Below are positions 1 through 10,783 of a stretch of 64,000 bases of DNA, one piece after another. The translations under genes and the position numbers were made by a program. The number at the start of each line of letters is the position of its first letter. Position 1 is the first letter of the stretch. The notes under the pieces were generated by a model. The model was not told the origin of the DNA. It did not search any database and saw nothing but the letters and a program-made list of their open reading frames with translations. Origin of the DNA: Blasia pusilla (taxonomy: Eukaryota > Marchantiophyta > Marchantiopsida > Blasiales); the NCBI GenBank assembly GCA_050084515.1, contig CM114272.1:29388001-29452000 (forward strand), given 5' to 3'.

Positions 1-365
1 ATGCACAGCCCTTACTGCAAGATATCAATCCATCGGATGATAGGATGAATGGTAGGATTATCCAATCACAACATGGAAGTACAGTTGAGAGGAGAAGAAA
101 AATCACGGGTGAACTAGTGCAAGCAGTATTGTTTAAAGAATTTTGTGACACACATGCTTACTTCAGCAACGATAGAGCTTGAGGTAGATCATACATACTT
201 ATTTTTCAGAAGTAGATGTTGTTGATGATTGTCGTGCTCGCTTTTCTCTCTCCAACTGGAGCTCCATTCGGCGAAGTTCGAACATTTAAGACATGAACTC
301 CAATTTTTTATCTTCTTGTTTAGCTTACTTCTCACTTATCTCTTTCAAAACTTGAATGGAGGCAT
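1..365. other. No gene seen
   Basis: AT-rich sequence with no convincing reading frame. It may be the 3' flank of the decayed Harbinger-type pieces that follow on the minus strand. Confidence 0.4.
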
Positions 366-1040
366 TCATTGATTGTATAATACTTTCAATGCTATCTCTC
401 GACTTTCTTTTTTTGTTTGGTTGTGCTGTAATACTTGGTCGGGAACTTTGCTTCTTAGACTTTGTTCGGTAGATAGAGCTTCACTTGAACTCACATTGGA
501 TGTGTGAGTTCGAGATATATCTATTGGTTCACATAGTGGTGTATCTATAGATGGATGAATAGGTTGATCGCTCAATTTATCCACAAATTTCTCACCCTCA
601 TGGGATAGAATGTGAATAAATGATGGTTGAGATTTAATATGAATGATATCTTCTTCACTCAAATCAACAAAAATGTCCATACCAACGCATTCTTGGATCT
701 TAGTACCATCATCACATGCACCAGGTATTCCTGATTCTTTTGGTGACAGACCTCTAAACCTGTGTATTCGAGCATAATATTCCCACTCACTTGGTTTGGC
801 AGTGGTTTGACCTTGTTTCATTTTTTCACTCTTATGCTTTTTTTATAACCCATCTAATTTGTTTCTTAACATTTGTGCCTCATATGGTATGGTCACTTGG
901 CATTTTTCATTCATATGAATTGCAAGCAATCGCCATTGATCTTGGCTCATATTGCCTTAATTACAATGGTGGAAATAACATTCTTCATACAAATCAAGAA
1001 ATATTCTCTCATTCTCTTTACTGCATTCTATTTTCAATTT
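366..1040 (-). pseudogene. Decayed Myb/SANT-like protein of a PIF/Harbinger-type transposon
   Basis: Read on the minus strand, one continuous frame runs from about 1040 to the stop at 366. Its first part has the pattern of a plant Myb/SANT-like domain of transposon-associated proteins: an acidic start (ENERIFLDLYEEC), then MSQDQWRLLAIHMNEKC, then LRNKLDGL-KKHK, ending with the WEYYARIH stretch. Two in-frame TAA stops break it, at 957-959 (where the family usually has Trp after Asn) and at 843-845 (between Leu and Lys). The intact last 151 codons (821-366) contain a Ser/Thr-rich tail. In PIF/Harbinger elements this protein is encoded beside the transposase and helps it bind DNA and enter the nucleus. 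The transposase fragment just upstream supports the assignment. Some Myb/SANT-like genes are host genes, so the call is an inference. Confidence 0.6.
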
Positions 1041-1136
1041 TTTAAGAGAAGAAGGACCTGAAATCAAGACAACACGATTCATAGTTATAAACCCTCAAAC
1101 AATGCATATGAGGCAACGTGAAGGATTGAATTCATA

Positions 1137-1370
1137 TCAGAAAATATACCGGGAAACTTTTTCTTGGTCTAGGTTGAGATCATAGTTCTTTGTGAGTCGA
1201 ATACCACGGTGTTTTCTGAAACGTCGATAGTCCTCTCCATGTAGGCAGATAATTCTTGTATCTAGAGCACACAAAAACACTTTAATATAATCCAAATCTT
1301 CATTGAATGGTGGAAATGACTCTACGCAAAAATAAATCAGATTTAATTTATATTGCATACAGACGTCCAA
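1137..1370 (-). pseudogene. PIF/Harbinger transposase fragment
   Basis: A 77-codon minus-strand frame contains FNEDLDYIKVFLCALDTRII, then YRRFRKHRGIRLTKNYDLNLD. This fits the first catalytic segment of plant Harbinger nucleases, usually F-K-D-C-hGAlDGTHI followed by YRnRKG-SQNvl. The Asp of ALD is kept, the following Gly is Thr, and the frame stops soon after, so the other catalytic acidic residues are missing. It lies about 100 bp upstream of the Myb/SANT-like pseudogene on the same strand. No terminal inverted repeats were identified. Confidence 0.5.
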
Positions 1371-1379
1371 AAAATAAAA

Positions 1380-2180
1380 ATTATTTATTTGAAGATTTTC
1401 TCATTGCGATTATTTTGACCTTAAGAATAGGGCATAATGATCTACGACGGAAAGAACATGACTTTCCTAATCTAGTACACTCTCATAACAATATTTTGTA
1501 ATTCATCTTAAAAAAGAAGGAAAAAGAGTTCTCCGGAAATTTTACCGTCGCAAAATCGAAAAAAAATAAAATCAGAATGCCCGTCCACCCTCTATAATAT
1601 CTTTTTAAAAAAATTAATAAACGGAGGAAAAACCACATAAACGGAGTCCTATGCTCCGTTCCGACTTGTCCGGAGGCGGAACGGAAAAAGCATATTCTTT
1701 CAATATTCTTCCAACGGAGGGAAAATCGGACAAAAGGTACTTCGATCAACGGAAGCGGAAAGAACGGACGGGCGGAGAGGAGGGCCTGCGGAACGAAGCC
1801 CAACCGAAAGGAAGGACGGACGGACGGACGGAAAGTGAGAAAGGAGGGAAGAGCGTTGGGAAGTGGGCTATGGTGCCGCACGATGTTTGGGGCAGGAGCC
1901 CAAGAGGATTTTGGGGATGAGGAGCGAGTGATCGAGATCGAGACGGAGACTCTCGTCATTATTAATAAGTAGTAATACCTGTCGTAGCGCATGGAGGCGC
2001 ACAATCAGAGGGCAGAGAGAGTGAGAGAGTACGGCGGTGTCTGGGGCAGCGCCACAAGAGGAGAGAGCGAAGAGGAGAGGAGAGGAGCGGGAATCAATGT
2101 CGACCTTCTCGACTGGAGCAGCGCAAGGACGTGAAACGACAAGACATTACTTCCATTGCGGGATTCTAGGGATACTCATT
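1380..2180. other. No supported gene; purine-rich stretch
   Basis: AT-rich DNA to about 1620, then a GGAC/GGAA-rich stretch at 1640-1860 with a short GGAC repeat at 1813-1830. Open frames here look like products of base composition; I recognise no domain. Confidence 0.4.
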
Positions 2181-2199
2181 TCTTCGATTCAGGGGAAGA

Positions 2200-3125
2200 G
2201 CCCAGGAGTTGGTGGAACGGCAATATGGTGGGGGGTTTATGGAAGCTGGGTGCCTTGAGAGCTCGAGCAGGAGAGGATATGACACCTCTTTGCAATTTTC
2301 TAGGGCTCCCGGTTCGGTGGGTTTGGGGCAGGGGATGGAAGCCCGGTGCCATGGGGTTTAGGAGGACAGAATGGTGCCACCTTTTCTATCTCTGCAATTC
2401 GTTAAGGCTGCTGGTTTGTTGGGTTCAGGCAGGGGACGAGCTACCCAGCTGAAATGGGATAGGAACATGGAACCGGATGCCATGGGGTTGTGGAGGTGGT
2501 GAGTGACAGCATTCGATCCTCGCAGTTCCGTAGGGTCCATGGTTTGTTGGGCCTTGGGAAGATGCTCTCTTGCAGGAACCTAACGGACGGACTTCTGGGA
2601 GCTCGGGTGCCACGGGGTTGTGGAGGAGGTGGGTGATAGCACTTGCATTCTTTGGACTCTGTAGGATTATTGGTTTGTGGGGATTTGGGGATAAGCTGTG
2701 GTTACAAGGGATTGTGGAGGAAGTGGCTCACACCGTTTCTAGGCTCGCAATTTGCTGGAGTGTTCGGTTCGTATGATTGAGAGAGAGAGAGAGAGAGAGA
2801 GAGATCGCCTGCAGGAAAGGACAGGATCATGGGGTTATGGAGGAGGTGGGCAATATCATTCGTGTTATTTCGATCATTTGGACTTTACGGTAGTGGAGGG
2901 TTTACGGTGAGAGATCCCCAGCAGGAACGTGGTGGCATTATGGAAGCTGGGATTGTGGAGTAATTGGGTGACACCACCAGGTGAAATTTCTAGGAGCTGC
3001 TGGTTCGTAAGGGTTAGGGAGAGACTCCAAAAGGTAGTGGAGACTCGGAGGAGCCCTCTGCTTCGAATGAAATCGAATCTAACGCGGCAGCTACGGGGGT
3101 TATGGAGAGGTGGGTGACAGACAGC
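2200..3125. repeat. Degenerate tandem repeat, unit about 90-160 nt
   Basis: The motif ATGGGGTT-TGGAGGAGGTGGGTGA-AGCA recurs in altered form near 2225, 2349, 2479, 2607, 2699, 2825, 2931 and 3089, always on the plus strand. Text between copies is also partly shared (GTTCGTAGGG, TTTGGACTCTG). A (GA)n run at 2779-2804 interrupts the array. Short open frames across the repeat are probably not genes. Confidence 0.6.
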
Positions 3126-3129
3126 AATC

Positions 3130-4470
3130 GAACTTGCGTCCGCTCTCCCGCAATTCCTCCCTGGGCGTAGTTAATGAGGCTCCACAAGTCTGTACTTTCC
3201 ACTGCAGATATAACTGATTGCGTCATCTTCCACTAGGGCATCATACCCTACACTAGATTCAGAGATACCAGCAACCTCTGTCATGATTGTGCCGGAATGC
3301 CAGAGCCAGCTGCTCCCAAAATCTAGGTCCTGGGGAGAAATGGGCAGGTCCGAACGCTCGTGCCACTACACTCTTCGGCTCCACATCCGCCAGAATCCTC
3401 GTGCCTGCCCATTTCTTCTTCCCACACATTCCAAGGGATCCACCCCGGTGCATTCATCACTTGTGAATCGGAAGTGGCCATCGTGGGAGAGAGGAGACAG
3501 ATGTGGACGCTACGAACCTGTTTCAGTTCTTGCTGGGCCCAGCAGACGACAAGAAAAGAGAGATTCGACGCAATTCCTTTAGAGCAGTCCGAGTTTTGTC
3601 TACAAGGAAAGGTAAAAGACGGAATCGACCCTGTGTTCAAGCTCATCACTCCAAGCCCAGCTTCCTAGGAGGTGGTAATCGACGGCAAGATTGGGGCCCA
3701 ACGACAGATGAGAGTAGGGTCGAAATGGAACGATCGGAGAGGAATAGAGACATCGAAATGCTCCAAACCGTCACGGGACCAAAAAACCAGAGGCAGCGCA
3801 GAGCGATATCATCGAGACAACCATCGCCATGTAAAGAAGACAGAGAGAGCTAAGTGGAGAATGAGAAAGTTACTCCACGACAATGTCAGTGCCATTTCAA
3901 TAAACCGTTATGTACAAATAAATCCTCCGTGCCGCCAAAATCTTCAGAAGAGAGAAGCTCCTTTCTCTCCCTTCCTCCCTCCGCCTCAAAGGAGCTCCAC
4001 AAATGGAAGTCCGGTCTACTACACTGGTTGAATCCATGTAGCAAATACCAACCATCAAAGAAAAATCCGAGTATTCCTTTCTCTCCCTTCTTTCTTCCCT
4101 CCGTCCCTCCAAACCTACCTACCTACCTATTTATCTACCCAAGTTCGTAGCTCCTTCCTTCCTTCCTTCCTTCCATTCTTTCTTCCTTCCATCCTACCTA
4201 CCTACCTACGTTTTACCCACAAAGCCTGGCCAGCGAGCTATCTACGAAGTTGCTCGTGGCGTCGCGAAAGCTTCGAAAGTATGATGTGCAAAATTGTCAT
4301 CAGAAGAATCTCTGACTCGTGGAAACCCCCAAAATCGAGTCTGGAGCGGGCTAGGCAGGTAGTCGGACTCGGCAGGCGCTGAACCCTAAACCCCGAGAGA
4401 GAGCGCGACCTACCTACCGACCTACCGACCAGACGAGGGAGAGGGAGAGAGAGAGATGGGCCGCAAATCA
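3130..4470. other. No supported gene; CTTC/CTAC microsatellites
   Basis: Several overlapping open frames at 3260-4030 have no recognisable domain. A pyrimidine-rich zone at 4075-4212 holds (CTTC)n at about 4152-4174 and (CTAC)n at about 4194-4209. It lies downstream of the minus-strand gene that ends at 4580 and may include its 3' untranslated region. Confidence 0.4.
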
Positions 4471-4579
4471 TGTCACCAGCAGCAGCACGTTGCCTGGAAG
4501 ACGAGGAATTCCACCGCGAACGGACCGAGGAATGGACTGACTGCTGATGGATGAATGAATGAATGCGCGAGCGAAATCA

Positions 4580-5635
4580 TCAACTCGAATCCCCTTCCTC
4601 TTCCTCCTCCTCCTCGTCACCGTAATCGTCGTCATCGTCATCCTCCGCATCGTCGTCGTCGTCGTCCTCTTCCTCGTCGTCCTCCCCTTCCTCCATTCCC
4701 ACATCTTCCGATCCCACTCCTCCTCCAGCCACCTGCGCCTCTCCTTCCTGATCCCGTCTTTGGATTCCATCCACCAGCACGTTGCCGAGGGAGAGGTGGC
4801 TGGACGTTTCAAGATCGAGGCATGTGTCGTTGCCGTCGTAAACGAAGCCGACGAGGAGGCCATCGCTGAAAGCCATCCACCCCCTCTCCCAGCTATCCTC
4901 GACGCCGAGAGAGAGGTGGACTCCGAACGGGGAGGGGGACGGGGAGGGGGAGGGGGAGGAGGAGAAGGGGGAGGATTGGGAGGGAGAACAGAGGGCGTAA
5001 TTGAGGGGCAGCAATCGGCCTCCGTCCTTGAGAGCGCGGATGAGGGGATCGTAGCCTTGCTCGTCGAGGAGCATGAAGCGCATGGAGACGAGGCCATCGT
5101 AGTAGAATCCGCTGCCGTCGACAATTCTTGCGGCGGGATCGCTCTCGTCGATGCCCAGGGTGTGCAGGATGAGCTCCATGTTGGGATCGTGGTGCCACGA
5201 CCAGTCGTAGCGATTCACGTACACGATCTCGCGGTCGTCGTGATCGTTGTGGTACGAGATGCCCACATTGGCGGCGCGCCGAAGAATGTCTACGCCGTCC
5301 GCGCCCTCGTGGAAGCACACGAATCCGATGGGGCGCTCGTCGATGTACGCAGGCTCCACCTTCCACCGCCCCTTCTTGGCTGCCACCTTGAAGCGAAACG
5401 AATGCTGTAGGATCGTCCCCCCCTGCCCGCTCTCCGCAGGCCCCTCCACCGTGTCCATCTTGCTCGAATTGTGCCCCTGAATCACCGTGTTCAATTGCCC
5501 CCACAGCAGCACCCCGCTCCTGCACACGAACCATGTCGGCACTGCGGTTTCCGACACCACCGCCCTCGCTCCTCCTCCTCCTCCTCCTCCTGTCGTCGTT
5601 GCGTCTACAACAGATCTCTCGGTCGCGTTGCTCAT
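4580..5635 (-). CDS. Unrecognised 351-aa protein with extremely acidic C-terminus
   Basis: A single open frame of 351 codons starts at 5635 and needs no intron. I do not recognise the family. It has a Gly-rich run near residues 17-24, a folded-looking core at about residues 32-215 rich in aromatic and charged residues (PTWFVCRSGVLLWGQLN, IGFVCFHEG, NRYDWSWHHDPNMELILHTL, SMRFMLLDEQGYDPL), a Ser/Pro spacer at about 217-236, a second short ordered part at about 240-290 (RGWMAFSDGLLVGFVYDG), and a tail of almost pure Asp/Glu at about 305-348. The core's varied composition, unlike the simple-sequence flanks, argues for a real protein. Acidic tails of this kind occur in histone-binding and nuclear proteins, but that function is only a guess. 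The leader upstream (5640-6500) is strongly GA-rich on the coding strand, as in other gene leaders of this window. The minus-strand DNA also has other long GC-rich frames here, so a database match is what would confirm it. Confidence 0.6.
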   Translation of the reverse strand: MSNATERSVVDATTTGGGGGGGARAVVSETAVPTWFVCRSGVLLWGQLNTVIQGHNSSKMDTVEGPAESGQGGTILQHSFRFKVAAKKGRWKVEPAYIDERPIGFVCFHEGADGVDILRRAANVGISYHNDHDDREIVYVNRYDWSWHHDPNMELILHTLGIDESDPAARIVDGSGFYYDGLVSMRFMLLDEQGYDPLIRALKDGGRLLPLNYALCSPSQSSPFSSSPSPSPSPSPFGVHLSLGVEDSWERGWMAFSDGLLVGFVYDGNDTCLDLETSSHLSLGNVLVDGIQRRDQEGEAQVAGGGVGSEDVGMEEGEDDEEEDDDDDDAEDDDDDDYGDEEEEEEEGDSS

Positions 5636-5639
5636 CTCT

Positions 5640-6650
5640 CCTCTTTCACTTTCTTCCCTTCCTCGCCTCGAAGGCGGATGGGTGTCTCTCGTCTCTCCCT
5701 CCCTATCTCCCGCACTGCCTTCCTTCCCTGCACTGCAGAGGACGGGTTCGGTTCTCTCCTTCCTTCCTTCCTCCTGCGCGCTCTCTCTTCCTTCCCTCGC
5801 GGTGGACGGATGGGTTTATGTCCTCTGTAGTCTGCTCCTCCCCTCCGCCCTGCGCTCTGCGCTCACGTCGCTCTCCCGTCTCGCGTCTGCTCTGCCGTGC
5901 CGTGGAAGGGTCAGCCGTCGCTCTGCTGTGCGCCGTCACTGGCCGAGGCTCGCGGGGATGGGAATCCGTCGTGACGACGAGCGCAGAGACGGACGGAGAC
6001 GGTGAGGGAGGAGGCTCGAGTGAGTGTGAACGGCGGAGTGGATGGAGTGGGGGAGGACTCGAACGCACACGCTTCACTCATGGCCCCCGGGTCGTCCCCA
6101 TTCCCTTATCACACGAGAAAAAAAGAAAATACTCCACGCGAGCCGTCGTCGTCGCCGTCGACCCCCCGCGACCACTGCCCTCCCTCCGCCGCCTCGATCC
6201 ACTCACCCATCCAAATGAAACGCGTCTCGCTCGCTCTTTGGATGGATGGATGGCTGGATAAACCCATTCCCGCGATCCATCCATGCAGCCCCACAAACTC
6301 CGTAGGATTCTCATTTCCACGCCCACCGGGCCAGAACACCTCCCCCACAGTCGCCAACTCCACTCCGTTCCCCTCCGTCCCTCCACAGCCCCCACCGATC
6401 GATCTATCTGAGCGGCATACAAACGTGAGCGACCGAATCCGTCCGACGGACGGACGGACGGACGGAAGTGGGGAGGTGGAGCTTAGGTGAAAGGCCGGAA
6501 GGACGAGGAAGGGAGGAGCTGCCAATCCTCCTCTTCGTTTGCGGGCAGATAGATCCCAGCGTCAGTGCATGATCTAAGGAGGAGGAGGAGGCGGAGGAGC
6601 ACAAACAGCAGGAGCTGCTATATATCTAGTAGTAGTAGTAGTAGTAGTAT
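5640..6650 (-). promoter_or_regulatory. Probable leader/promoter of the acidic-tail gene
   Basis: On the minus strand this stretch is GA/GGA-rich, with GGAC repeats at 6447-6465 and a GGAT run near 6240. A TATATA stretch at 6618-6624 precedes a (TAG)n run at about 6628-6650. If the TATA is used, the untranslated leader would be close to 1 kb. This is inference from composition and position; no transcript start can be read. Confidence 0.25.
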
Positions 6651-6699
6651 GATGATTATGATGATGACAAGGGGAATAGTTCCACCCTTCTCCAGGGCC

Positions 6700-9600
6700 C
6701 AGAACCTACGCTCTCGAGTCATCACATGATATTCCAAAGTGGTGGTTGGTTGGTTGGGTGCACTACAGTATAGTAAAAGAAAATGTCAGACAGCGTTATC
6801 CACGATCGACGACACTGTGCTGTTGGGTCATCGACAAACATCTGCTGTTCTAAGCAGGCAGGGGGACCTCGTATGCCATGGTTTTCGACTACCCACAAAC
6901 TCGCAGTACTTCCTCCGTTTTTAATAAGTTCGGCCCACGAATCAGGACTGCGTGCTCCACAGCCTCCACGATCCCCGCCACGACCGACCCTGCATCCCTT
7001 CGCGAAGTGTCCATGTGTGGAGTCGGTGCTGGAAAAGGTCACCTTTGGCTCGGGCCTCTTTCTTTTCTTTTCTTTTTCTTCGAGGAAAAAAAACTACACA
7101 GACAGAATAAAGTAAAAGAGGTGTTGGGGATCTGTGGGATTCCGGTCGACCTTCTCGAGTCTCTCATCATCACCATCATCGGGAATCAGATTGCTGGGCT
7201 CCGTTCCCGATTGCAGCCCCATCATTGACCTCATATCTCTGCAAGACCTCGATCATTCGTGAACCGACGAATACCAGATACCATCGAATCTTTCGGATCG
7301 CCCATCGTCAGAAGCGAGCTTGGCCCCAAGCAAGACAGAGTCCATATTCAAATTCCGAAATGTTCATTCGGTCCTCGTCGATAGGTTTGATTTCGCAGTT
7401 AACACATCACTAGACTTTCCAAGCCTCTAGGTTCCCCATCAACCAACAAACACATTCGCATGCACTTTTGCATACATGCACATATCCCATCGAATCATCT
7501 TGCACCTTTCGTAATTTAACTTCCCGATGGCAGTCATACTAATCAAGCCCACTATATATATGTATCATCGAAGCTTGCAGTTTTCATACTAAGCTAACTT
7601 CCCCATGATAACTAATCATACTAAGCCTCGAGAGAGCGCCATCGAAGTTTGCAGTTTTCATAAGCTAACTTTCCAAGGATGAACAGAATATTGAGCCTCT
7701 ACAAATACTGTAGACACCTTCGAAGCTTTCAGGTGGTACCTGTCAGTTTGATCTTACTTCTATCTACCGAATGCAGCAAGAAACAAACAAAGATAGATAG
7801 ATAGATCGATCGATCGATCGAAGCCATTTTTGCATGAGAGTTTCCCACTGACAGGTTCTTGTCCCGATATGCAACAAGTTGAAACACAGATCATACGGAT
7901 AGATGCACTCGATGCTCCAAATTTCCTGCTCGTCTCTTGATTTCCCAGGGCTCATCATCTATGTGTATGTACTAAGCCTCGATCGCATTCGCCCTAAATG
8001 AATCGATGAGCACCAGTACCTTTTTCATTTCTTCCGGGTTACTGTATGAATCTGGAAGCCCTAGATCGAAGCCAAGTAATGAAAAACCACGACAAGAGGA
8101 GGAAAGTAAGAGCTCCGAGACGACGTACGTCCAAACATCACTGCCTAGAAAGAAGATCGACACATAACCCATTTCGGACTCATCGATTGGAGATTGGAAA
8201 GGGAAATCGAATGAAGGAAGAGAAGAGAAGATCCTCCTCTCTTTGAATTCCTACAGATCAGCGTGTACTTAAAACCATGTGCGCTCTGGATACTTCAGCG
8301 AGTGCTGCAGTGTCTCTATGTAGGACAGTCTCTTCGTACGGATTGAGCAGCTCTAGGAGTGGCGATCCCCGAGTTTCAAAATACAAGTAGAAGATTACAC
8401 CGAGAGCTCCTATTTAATCAAAGACGAAAGAATGTGATGGGCGATCTGCTCTCAACCTGAGGTTTATGAAACACACTGCCCACGACTGATTCCACACCGA
8501 ACCAGATGGAACTGGCGACTCTCTTTTCTTCTACCTACCTACCTACCTATCTATCTATCTTTTTATCGATCTATGCATCTTTCCATCCTTCCCTTCTTTC
8601 TCGACGTTTTGCTGTGCTATGCCAGATGAGATGCAGAAAGACCTTCTCGGGGGGATAAGCGACTGCACTGATTTCTGCGTCAGCTGGGCTTTACAAGTAT
8701 GATCTTGATGGATCGAAATCTGGAAATGAATATGTAGGAGAGAAGGATCTAAGGGGTTCTCGACGTTGTGATGGACAAGAAAACTTCAGGGTTGAAAGAA
8801 TCTGTGGTTAAATATATATAAAATGCGTGTGTGTGTGTTTTGTAAAAACGAGCACCATTATTGTGTTATTTTCTAACACACTATCGAGTCAAGAGTGTTA
8901 TTTACTAACTCACTCAAGAAATCATAAAACGTTGTATGCGTGTTTGTATACACGTACGAACGAATGCCTCATGGCCTCTTCTTCTTGAATGCATCCGGAG
9001 AGAGAACTTGAGGTGCACTGTCTTGTCATGTACATCGAGAAGTCATGAAGATCATGATCAATAGATATGCGACGACTATTCTCAGCTCCTCAAGCAGCAC
9101 GATTCTCCCTCAACATGTTTCCAGTTTCCAATTCTACATGAATATCTGAGGCTCCCTCTGCAGATCTGTCACTCCCATCTCGACGTGTATTTTTTTTCCT
9201 TTTGTGTCTCTACTTCCACATGAGGATCCATGGAAGATCGATCCTTCTGCAGATCTGCCAATTCTGTCTCAACGTGTTTAGTGTTTCCGATTCCACAGGA
9301 CATCCATCTGAAGGTCTGGATCGAGCACATGGTGACAAGAGCAGCAACCCAACCGAATCCCCTTCATTGGGCACCCCTAGGGATCTCGTGAGCCTCCAGT
9401 ACGATCACTTTTTCACTCTCAAAGCACTGGCTGAGCTTCGAGCCCTCTTCTCGTCCGACAACCACCTTGCGAAGCTGCCATATGGGCCCAACATTGTTCA
9501 CACATTCATTAGCAAAAACAAACTGCTGCTTGACAAACAATCGAATATACAAACCAACCCACATGCCCATCGTGGATGATGAAGCCTTGGAGCAGCAGAA

Positions 9601-10780
9601 ATAAGTGATTTCCATACTCGAAAGGGATACTTTCTTAGCACCTTGTTGGGGTTTGAGGGGACTCGAATAAATCCTATTCCTCCCAAGAGGTGGAAGATGG
9701 AAATATGAGGATCGAAGATGGCAACAAGATGATGGAAAAAAAAGACTAGACAACACAAAGCTATCCTCAGAATCACCAATACACCCCGAAAGTCCCTCCT
9801 AGAAGAGTGGGGTTTTTAAGGGGTCTGGTTTCACAACCGAATGCGAGTGAGTGCGATTATCGTGCTATTATACCCTTCCATTGTATTCTATTAATTAATT
9901 ATATGGTTATTGAAACAAATCTAAGGCAGTAGTTGTCAAAAGAGAAGAGGGGAAAAAGGTGAATGGATTATGTTATTCGAGCTAACGAAGTGAGGAATGA
10001 ATGAATTTCTTTTCTCAAAGTGAGAAGGAAGAATGGTGACAAATATTTTGGAAAGGGGAGCATGAGATGGCGCTTTTAAAACTGGGACACTGCGCTTTAA
10101 ATGGCTGAGAAAGATGTTTTATTGTGCATATTGGTGATGTCGAATAATGATTAAATGCCAGCATTCAAGAATTCATTCCCTCTCCTCATAAGTTCTCTTA
10201 TGCTCTAAAGACTCTTTTTACTTATAAATTTCATTAATGATGGAAGTTTTTTATTCGTTCGAATAACTAGTTTTAATAACTTTCATGCAAAGGTAAGCTT
10301 CGTTGGCACGAAAATGTTTGGTTGACACACGTGTAGTATTGGAAAATTCGTTCTTTAGTCTCCATCACAAGTGTTAAGATCGATTAATGGAGACAAGTGA
10401 ATAAGTAGATGATACTTCACTCACTCTCCACCATCTCAATAGAAAGACGATAGATCAATCATTGATTAAACTCTTCCTTGTGCACCGCATTCTAGAGCAT
10501 ACTTCGTTCCTTGAACACTCATGTTAAACTTAAGAAATGGAAGACGGTGAAAGTGGGAGGACCCCAATGATTCCAAGACTCAACATGTGTGTGATAAAAT
10601 CTCATTTAAACGAACTAATGGAAACTACATTTCAAAGCTAGTGTGAAACGAAAGTGAGTTGGGTTGAATGCTATCACTATTATTTCCATGTAAAATAACA
10701 ATGAAGTGTTAAACTTTGTTTCAAAATTCACCATAGGAACCACCAACAAAGTTAGATGGGGGAGGAGGAAATGGAGAGAG
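6700..10780. other. Intergenic; simple repeats, no supported gene
   Basis: No frame has recognisable content. Visible structure: a twofold repeat of about 80 nt at 7566-7735 (ATCGAAG-TTGCAGTTTTCAT), (GATA)n/(GATC)n at 7792-7821, CTAC/CTAT runs at about 8531-8560, a (GT)n stretch near 8829-8838, and a loose threefold repeat at about 9110-9320 (CTGCAGATCTG, then TCTC-ACGTGTNT, then TTCCACATGA). The overlapping open frames at 9202-9579 (plus) and 9364-9756 (minus) have no domain I can name. Part of the stretch nearest 10780 may be the 3' untranslated region of the patatin-like gene. Confidence 0.4.
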
Positions 10781-10783
10781 TGT

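Noticed and set aside
4559-5534. Long plus- and minus-strand frames overlapping the acidic-tail gene (Val/Ala-rich, Arg-rich, Pro-rich)
   Set aside because: They are shadows of the 351-codon frame in GC-rich DNA; they show only low-complexity composition.
5471-6525. Several frames of 110-240 codons in the CT/GA-rich region upstream of the acidic-tail gene
   Set aside because: Ser/Leu/Pro/Arg-rich translations of simple sequence, overlapping on both strands with no domain.
9202-9756. Overlapping frames of 125 and 130 codons, considered as the missing last exon of the patatin-like gene
   Set aside because: Neither contains the expected FAK-LLS-type end with a usable acceptor.
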